From Lucinisca nassula (taxonomy: Eukaryota > Mollusca > Bivalvia > Lucinida > Lucinidae): a DNA stretch of 64,000 nt. A model generated the notes under the pieces. It was given only the letters and a program-made list of their open reading frames with translations. It did no database searches and was not told the origin of the DNA. The stretch spans positions 151,154,082 through 151,218,081 of the forward strand of contig OY757015.1 of assembly GCA_963580285.1 (NCBI GenBank). Direction: 5' to 3'. Positions 51,601-60,600 of this stretch are shown in pieces; the stretch's first letter is position 1, and every line of letters starts with the position of its first letter. Position numbers and translations under genes: made by a program.

Positions 51601-54600
51601 ACATATATCTAAACTGCTAAAAAATCAAGACATGAATAGTTAATTTTTGTGTAGCACATGTTTTAATGCTGTTTTTTTTTTCCAGACTGTTAAGTTCAAA
51701 TCCTACCTGCTTAGTATGGGTATCCCTGACCCTGTCACAAGAGAGTCCCATGGTACTGGTGATAAATACTACACAGAACTAGCAAGACAGTTGGCCACTT
51801 TATTAGAGACACCTATCAAGGTGAGGAACAGAGAGTTGCATACACTCTAACCTCTTTGTAACAATGTTGTTGGGGTCCAGTGCGGAAACCATGTCAGTTT
51901 AACAATCATGTTTTGTAAAACAAGAATGTATAGATTGTTTAGAAAAATGATAATTTATGGTCATTTTTCTATAAATTCTCTATATTTTTGGGATCCATCT
52001 TTAAACTGTTATGTCTAAAATTGGGTTAGAATGAATGGTGATACAAAGAGATCGTGGTATACTAGAGAAAGTTATCTGGCCATTGTATTACAAAATTTCA
52101 TGTGTTGATCAAATGCCTATAGGGGCTTGAAGAAATATATGGGCTGCATGATGCTTCCACGCAGAGCTGAATCCGGCCCGCACACTAGTACTGGTAAACC
52201 GCTTAGAGGATCTAAGCCTTCCCAGGAACCGTGGTGCGAGGTGGACCGTCCATGCTAATAAACCCTATTGGTTTCAGTGGGCGACAGGGCTTGAGATGTC
52301 TTTTCATCTCAGTGTCGGGTAAAAGTCCCACAAAATTGGAAGCAACGTCTCCAAAATGACCTTTACAGTGTTGACGGGGACGTTAAACCTCAAATCAAAC
52401 AAAAAACAATTAACAGAAACTCTCCTAACATGTATTCTGAACTGTGGATTGCACTGGTCAGCTGGCAAGAATGTTTTGATGATGTGCACAGTCTTTGGCA
52501 GTTTTTGATTTCTGAGCCAGAAGAATGAGGTGATACATGAGAAAAAGGCTTGTAGCATTCTCCAATTGGGCCCCGTCAAGCGATTTTGGTACTTATCGCC
52601 TATGCGAGCAGCGAATGTTCAGGCGAGCCTGCGCATCCGCGCAGTCTTGCCAGAACCTTCGCTGCTCGCTGATACAAGCAGTGAATCAAGAGGAACCTTC
52701 AGACAGAAAGCCATATCCCTGGCCCCTTTGAGTGGCTGAGCATGCGCAGTTAAAATTTGCCAGGACGGAATGCTCGAAGACCCAAATTCGCTTGGCGGGG
52801 CTCAATTAATGTTCTTCAAATGCACCTGTACAGCCAGCTAGTAAGGCATAACTTATTGCATGAAGATTCTACATGTCGGTAAGAGCAAAGTTCTAGCACT
52901 TATGCACAGGCTTATCAGAGGTTTTTCTGGAGGCCTGTGCTATAAGTACCTTTTTATCATGCCATTGATGAAATTCTTGTCTCTTGAGCTTGCACAAATG
53001 CTTTCATTGCTGTTTGAGCATGAATAGCAAAATGTCCTTTATTTAATAACATTACAGTGTAAATATTATTGAACAGTACAATTTTCATGCTCAGGTGAGC
53101 TGACCAAGAAAAAGTTTTTTAGCTTTTGGGTTTGATTGTACACTGAGCAGTTACAAAGAGAATTATTAACTCTTATCCTGCTGTTCACGACAACCCTTTT
53201 CTTTGCAAACATTGTAGATCCAGATCAGATGGCTTCTGAAGAAGCCATCTGATCAGGATCTACACTGTTTGACATTCTGTTTATGAATTTGTGGGAATAA
53301 ATTACATCAAGTAATCTGATTGGTTCAAAGTCAGAAATGGGTGTGGCTAAATTGAATATTCAGCAGGATAAAGGTTAATTACAGGATAATCTTCATTCTC
53401 TCTATTTAGAAGCATATACAGTAGTCTCTTGTTATCTCATACTCTGATATCTCAAACGGTGGCTTAAGTCAAACTAAATTTTGTGCACTGTTTTGTTAGT
53501 TTTGCTATATGTTCCTTACATTTCAACTCCTCTTATCTCAAACTAGTGTTATCTCAAACCAGATATTCAAGTCTCCTGGAGTTTGAGATAGTGAGAGTCA
53601 ACTGTATTGTGGGTACTTGCTAGAATTGCTTCTTTGAGGTAATTATAACAAGTACCCACAATATATGTTTTAATGGAGAAATAAGAAAAAATATCCCAAA
53701 ATTATCCTCATTATTTCTGGGTTTCTAAAGATAATGGTCAGTAAACAAATTATTTTTTTCCAGGAGCTGGGTGGTATGATGACATTGACAGATGTATACT
53801 GTAGAGTAAACAGAGCTAGAGGTATGGAGGTAAGTATTGCTGGATATACACCACAACCTCTTTATAACATTATTAATGGGGTCCAAAGCAGAAGCCATGT
53901 TAGTTAAACAACCGTGTTATATCCAAACAAAAATGTATAGATTATATAGAAAAATGACCATTTATGGTCATTTTTCTATATAATCTATACATTTTTGGGA
54001 TCCATCTTGACACCGTGTTATATCCAAAACCATGTTCTAATGAACCGTATTATAAAGAGGTTGCGGTGTAGATATATTCGAGCAGATCATTGATTTAGCT
54101 ATTTTTCAGATGATGATGAAACTCCTACTTATATAAAGAAATATGGGAATAACAGAGGTATACATTATTTTTCTTATTTCTGCTCCAAGACATAGGTTGT
54201 GAGTACTCATTCGCACCTCCTTAATGAGGTGGTTCTAACAAGTACATGCAACCTATGTTTTGAGTATAAATAAGAATTATGTATATTGCTGATCTTTAGA
54301 AAAATAACCATTTAGGTGACATTAAAGATTGCACTATGTCGCGTAACGATGTGTTATTGGAATTTTCCGGATAAAATCTAGGAAAACTGTTGCATCTGTG
54401 TAGGTGTCGCCATGCACATTCACTTTAAACTTTTTGAAAGCTCATATTTTCCAAGTGATATGATGGATTTGATTTGATGATAGATATAGAACAAAAGTTC
54501 TTTTCAATTATATTGCATGATCTAAAGGACAAGATCTCAGACATGAAAACATTATGTTAAAGTTTTATTTGAGGTTTTATTATGACAACAACTTCACCAA

Positions 54601-57600
54601 GCCATATCTGATGGACTGGGTTCTGAATGCTGATATGAATAGGTCCACAGCTTTATTCAGCAGTACTCTGGCTCATTCCTATGTCCTTGAGGTCACCGTT
54701 AGGAATTTAGAATTTTTTTGTTACAGTAAAATTTATCAGTATATTTAAGAAACCTAATGATAGGTTTGTTTCCATCTGCTCTACTATCTCTTCTATCTCT
54801 TTTCACATTTAGGGGCTTGAAGCATGATGCTTCCACGCAGAGCTGAATCCGGCCCGCACACTAGTACTGGTAAACCACTTAGAGGATCTAAGCCTGTCCA
54901 GGAACCGCGGACCGTCCATGCTAATAAACCCTATTGGTTTCATTGGGCAACAGGGCTTGAGATGTCATTTCATCTCAATGTTGGGTAAAAGTCCCACAAA
55001 ATTGGAAGCAACGTCTCCAAAATGACCTTTACAGTGTTGACGGGGACTTTAAACCTAAAATCAAACAAACAAATCTCTTTTCACAAAATGACACACAAGG
55101 GTTGATGTGTCTTTATACCCAAACCAATCAATCAATCAATCACTCAATCAAGCAATCAATCAATCAGTCAATCAATAAAAAACCAAAATATTCAGCTACC
55201 TCAACTCCTTACTATACGAGGGGTGTTCTAAAAGGATTAATAGTGGGTGCAGCTTGTATATATAAGGCTTACCTTGTCAAAACTGACTAGTGAAGTCCCT
55301 CAAAGTTTTCTTCCTTGACCTGTATGCACTTTTCCAGTCTTTTTTTCCACTCTCAGAAAATGCATTTTTTTGGTATACTGTTTATACACTGGAACAACAC
55401 ACTACCCAAGGCATGACTGCTTTCAAAAGTGTCCTCGCAGACATGTTTTTATAGATGGGTTGCGCAAGAAAGACCTGGACTGTATGGAGGATTTGGTAAA
55501 GTTTTAATGCTTAACTCCTCCAAATATTTGATCACCATGGCTGATCTGTGTGCAGGGGCATTATCATGAAGAATATGAAAACCACGCATCCCTGCATGTG
55601 GGCGCTTTGCAACATAGTGATCCACCACAGCAGAAAGAATTTTTTTCTTTGCAAAATAATCCTGTGACACTCTTTATCTCAGGTACTGGTAATTGGGCCA
55701 CAATTCCATGGCAGTAAAAAAAACAGAGCGTACATGACAAGTCTCAAAATATTTTTTCTCTGCGTGATGAAGTCTTTAGCCATTTTCACCTACCCAAACT
55801 TTATTGTTTTCTTTGCAATCAGGTTAAAAAAAATACAGCCACATTTCATCTCCAGTAACTATTTCTTGAGTCTTCTGGGATCTGCATCCTTATATTTTGT
55901 TAGAAGTTCTGAGGCTTCATTACGATAACACACCCGTGCGTCATAGTTCATTTTTTCACATCTTCAAAATGGCTACGTTTCTCTGGAAAATCCGTGATAT
56001 TTTTCTTATAAATACTGCAAACATAGGTTGTGGGTGCTCTTTAGAACCGCCTCATTGAGGCGGTTCTAACGAGTACCCACAACCTATGTCTTGGAGCAGA
56101 AATAAGAAAAATAATGAATACCCCCATAAACCCCAGTTTTCTGTATATAAAGTGGGGTTTAGGGGGTCTTCATTTCACGGACTAGCGATGTTTTCTTGTT
56201 CAGGTGTCAAAAGATGAGAGATCAACCTAGCACAAATCTTCTTAAGCTGAAGTGCTTCTTTCAATATATAAAGTACTGCTGACGAATTCATGCCATATAA
56301 ATGCCCTGACCTTCCACAGTGTACTGCGCATCTTATTCAGTTATTGATTCCACAATCTCGATTTCTTTTTCTGACACTACTGAAAGCGGTCGACCTGTCC
56401 GAGTTTCATCTTTGACTGAAGTTTGTCCACCTCTGAAAAGTCTCACCTATCTACAAACTGTTGGCTTCAATAGTGCATTTTCACCATAAACCTTATCCAA
56501 ATTTGCCTTCATCTAAAATGGCGACACATCTAGCAATGTACAAAAACAGTACACCCTCTGTTTTTAGCTCACCTGTCACGAAGTGACAAGGTGAGCTTTT
56601 GTGATCACTTTTTGTCCGTCGTCCGTCGTGCGTGCGTCCTTCCGTGCGTGCGTCCGTGCGAGTTGGGTACTTGCTGTTTGTTCCGTTAGTGTCCGAAAAA
56701 GTAGCCAACAAATTTGATGGGACATGTTGGGTACTTGTGCAAATTTTAGCTGATTGTTGGGTACTTATAGGTGAAAAATTAACACTGTAGTACCCAACAA
56801 ATGTCCATCTGTAAGAACATGCGTGCGTGCGTCCCTAAACAATTTCAAATAAGTATATCTCTAATACCACACGGCCAATCTTGATCAAATTTCATGTGAA
56901 GCATCTTCAGATAGGGGGAAAGGCTGCATAAGGTTTTTGGTCTGATCAGATTGGAATTCTGGCTGCCATGGCAACATAAAGCTCCCATAGACTTATAATG
57001 GGAAAAAATCTTCTTCTCTGAAACCACAGGGTCCAGAGCTTAGATATTTAGCTTGTAACAATAATAAGTGGTCACTTATGTAAATCCTGCCAATCATGCC
57101 CCTGGGGTCCAAATTGGCCTCACCCCAGGGCCCCTTAGCTCCTATAGACTCATAATGGAAAAAAAAGCTTCAAAAATCTTCTTCTCTGAAACCACAGGGC
57201 CCAGAGCTTAGATATTTTGCATGTAGGAACGGCAAGTGGTCACCTACATAATTCCTGCCAATCATGCCCCTGGGTTCCAAATGGGCCACGCCCCGGGGCC
57301 CCTTCGCTCCCATAGACTCATAATGGAAAAAAAGCTTCAAACATCTTCTTCTCTGAAACCACAGGACCCAGAGCTTAGGTATTTAGCATGTAGCAATGGC
57401 AAGTGGTCACCTACATTATTCCAGCCAATCATGCCCCTGGGGTCCAAATTGGCCACACCCCGGGGCCCCTTAGCTCCCATAGACGCATAATGGACAAAAA
57501 AGCTTCAAAAATCTTCTTCTCTGAAACCACAGGGTTCACAGCTGAGATATTTAGCATGTAGCAACGGCAAGTGGTCACCTACATAAATCTCACCAATCAT

Positions 57601-60600
57601 GCTGCTGGGTTCCAAATGGGCCACGCCCCGGGGCCCCTTAGCACCCATAGACTCATAATGGGAAAAAAAGTTTCAAAAATCTTCTTCTCTGAAACCACAG
57701 GGTTCACAGCTGAGATATTTAGCATGTAGCAACGGCAAGTGGTCACCTACATAAATCCCACCAATCATGCTGCTGGGTTCCAAATGGGCCACGCCCCGGG
57801 GCCCCTTAGCACCCATAGACTCATAATGGGAAAAAAAAGTTTCAAAAATCTTCTTCTCTGAAACCACAGGGTCCAGAGCTTAGATATTTAGCATGTAGCA
57901 ACGGCAAGTGGTCACCTACATAATTCCTGCCAATCATGCCCCTGGGTTTCAAATGGGCCATGCCCCGGGGCCCCTTAGCTCCCATAGACTGCTAATGAAA
58001 AAAGCTTCAAAAATCTTCTCCTGAAACCACATGGCCCAGAGCTTAGATATTTAGCAGTTAGCAACGGTAAATGGTCACCTTAATAAATCCTGCCAATCAT
58101 GCCAGTGGGGTCCAAATGGGCCACGCCCTGGGGCCCCTTAGCTCCCATAGACTCCTAATGGAAAAAAGCTTCAAAAATCTTCTCCTGAAACCACAGGGCC
58201 CAGAGCTTAGATTTTTAGCAGGTTGCAATGGCAAGTGGTCACCTATATAAATCCTAGCCAATCATGCCCCTTGGGTCCAAATGGGCCAAGCCCCGGGGCC
58301 CCTTAGCTCCCATAGACTCCTGATGGAAAAAGCTTCAAAAAGCTTCTCCTCTGAAACCACAGGGCCCAGAGCTTAGATATTTAGTAGGTAGCATGCTAGT
58401 GTTCACCTACATAAATCCTGCCAATCATGCCCCTGGGGTCCAAATGGGCCACACCCCGTGGCCCCTTAGCACCCATAGACTCATAATGGAAAAAAAGCTT
58501 CAAAAATCTTCTTCTCTGAAACCACAGGGCCCAGAGCTTAGATATTTAGCATGTAGCAATGGCAAGTGGTCACCTACATATTTCCTGATAATCATGCCCC
58601 TGGGGTCCAAATGGGCCACGCCCCCCAGGCCCCTTAGCTCCCATAGACTTCTAATGGAAAACTGCTTCAAAAATCTTCTTCTCTGAAACCACAGGGCCCA
58701 GCGCTCCGATATTTAGCATGTAGGAACGGCAAGTGGTCATCTATATAAATCCTGCCAATCATGCTCCTGGGGTCCAAATGGGCAATGCCCTGGGGCCCCT
58801 TAGCTCCCATAGACTCCTAATGGAAAAAAAAGCTTCAAAAATCTTCTTCTCTGAAACCACAGGGCCGAGAGATTAGATATTTAGCATAAAGCAACGGCAA
58901 GTGGTCACCTACATAAATCCTGCCAATCGTGCCCCTGGGGTCCAAATGGGTCACGCCCCGGGGCCCCTTAGCTCCCATTGACTCTTAATGGAAAAAAAAG
59001 CTTAAAAAATCTTCTTCTCTGAAACCACAGAGCCCTGAGCTTAGATATTTAGCATGTAGCAACGGCAAGTGGTCACGTACATAAATCCTGCCAATCATGC
59101 CCCTGGGGTCCAAATGGGCCACGCCCCGGGGCCCCTTAGCTCCCATAGACTCCCATAGACTCCTAATGGAAAAAGCTTCAAAAATCTTCTCCTCTGAAAC
59201 CACAGGGCCCAGAGCTTAGATATTTAGCAGGTAGCAGTGGCAAGTGGTCACCTACATAAGTCCTGCCAATCATTCCCCTGGGGTCCAAATGGACCACGCC
59301 CCGGGGCCCCTTAGCTCCCATAGACTCCTAATGGAAAAAAAGCTTCAAAAATCTTCTTTGAAACCACAGGTCTCAGAGCTTAGATATTTAGCATGTAGCA
59401 ACGGTAAGTGGTCACCTACATAAATCCTGCCAATCATGCCCCTGGGGTCCAAATGGGCCACGCCCCGGGGCCCCTTAGCTCCCATAGACTCCTAATGGAA
59501 AAAAAGCTTCAAAACTCTTCTTTGGCCCCTGCGGCCAGAATTGGCCACACCCATGGCCCATTAGCTACCATGGATGGACTTAAAATGGAAAAAAACTTAA
59601 AATGAAAAAAAAAAAACTTGAAAAATATTCTTCTGTGAAACCATAAGGCCCAGAGCTTAAGTATTTAGCATGTAGCAACATGGGTTGTTGCCTACATGAA
59701 TCCTGCCTGAGTCTTTCTCCTGGGGTTCAAATTGGCCAAATCCTGTCGCTTCTTAACTCCAATAAACTTATAATGGAAAAAAAAAGCTTTAAAAATCTTC
59801 TTGTTCTCTGAAACCATGAAGTACGGACCTTAGATATTTAGTATATAGCAACATAAAATGGTCGCCTACATAAATCCTGCCAACCATGCCCTTTGGGTCA
59901 AAATTGACCTATGGACTTTTACTGGGAAAAAATCAAAAATCTTCTTCTCCAAAGCCATAAGGCCCAGAGCTCAGATATTTAGTATGTAGCAATGTCAAGT
60001 GCTGTCCTACACGTATGATTTTCTGGTACACAGGTGAGCGATATAGGGCCATTGGGCCCTCTTGTTCTAATTTAACATTGCTATTTTCGGCCATATTTTT
60101 GCCCAGTGTCAAAGACATGGTCATCTATAATGACAGCTCGAGCACACTGCATGCATAAAAATTGTACAAATTTTAATGTGTGAAAGTGAATTATGGTTAG
60201 ATGTTTCATGCATGTTTGAAAAAATGCATGAAACCTTCCAAACTATTACGCAATACCGCTATATTTAATACTTTCCAAATGGCCCTCATACAGTACTTGT
60301 TCTTAAATTTGAACAAGTACAATTTACTACCAATGTTATGTGTAAAAATAGCTGGATGAGTGGCAGGCAGTGTAGACCCTGATGAGATGCCACATTCTGC
60401 AGTGTCTTATTTATGTCTACACTGTTTCCTCAGACCTGTCTGTCCGAATACATATGATAAATATGACAAAGATAATAGTTCAAAAAGTTTTACAAAATGT
60501 TACTAGTCAAAATCACCGTAGTCCAAAAATCCATTAAATGTTATCCCAACCTTGAGGTGAAGTTCACTGACACCAGGTGAGCTACTCTGTCTAGCAGTAA

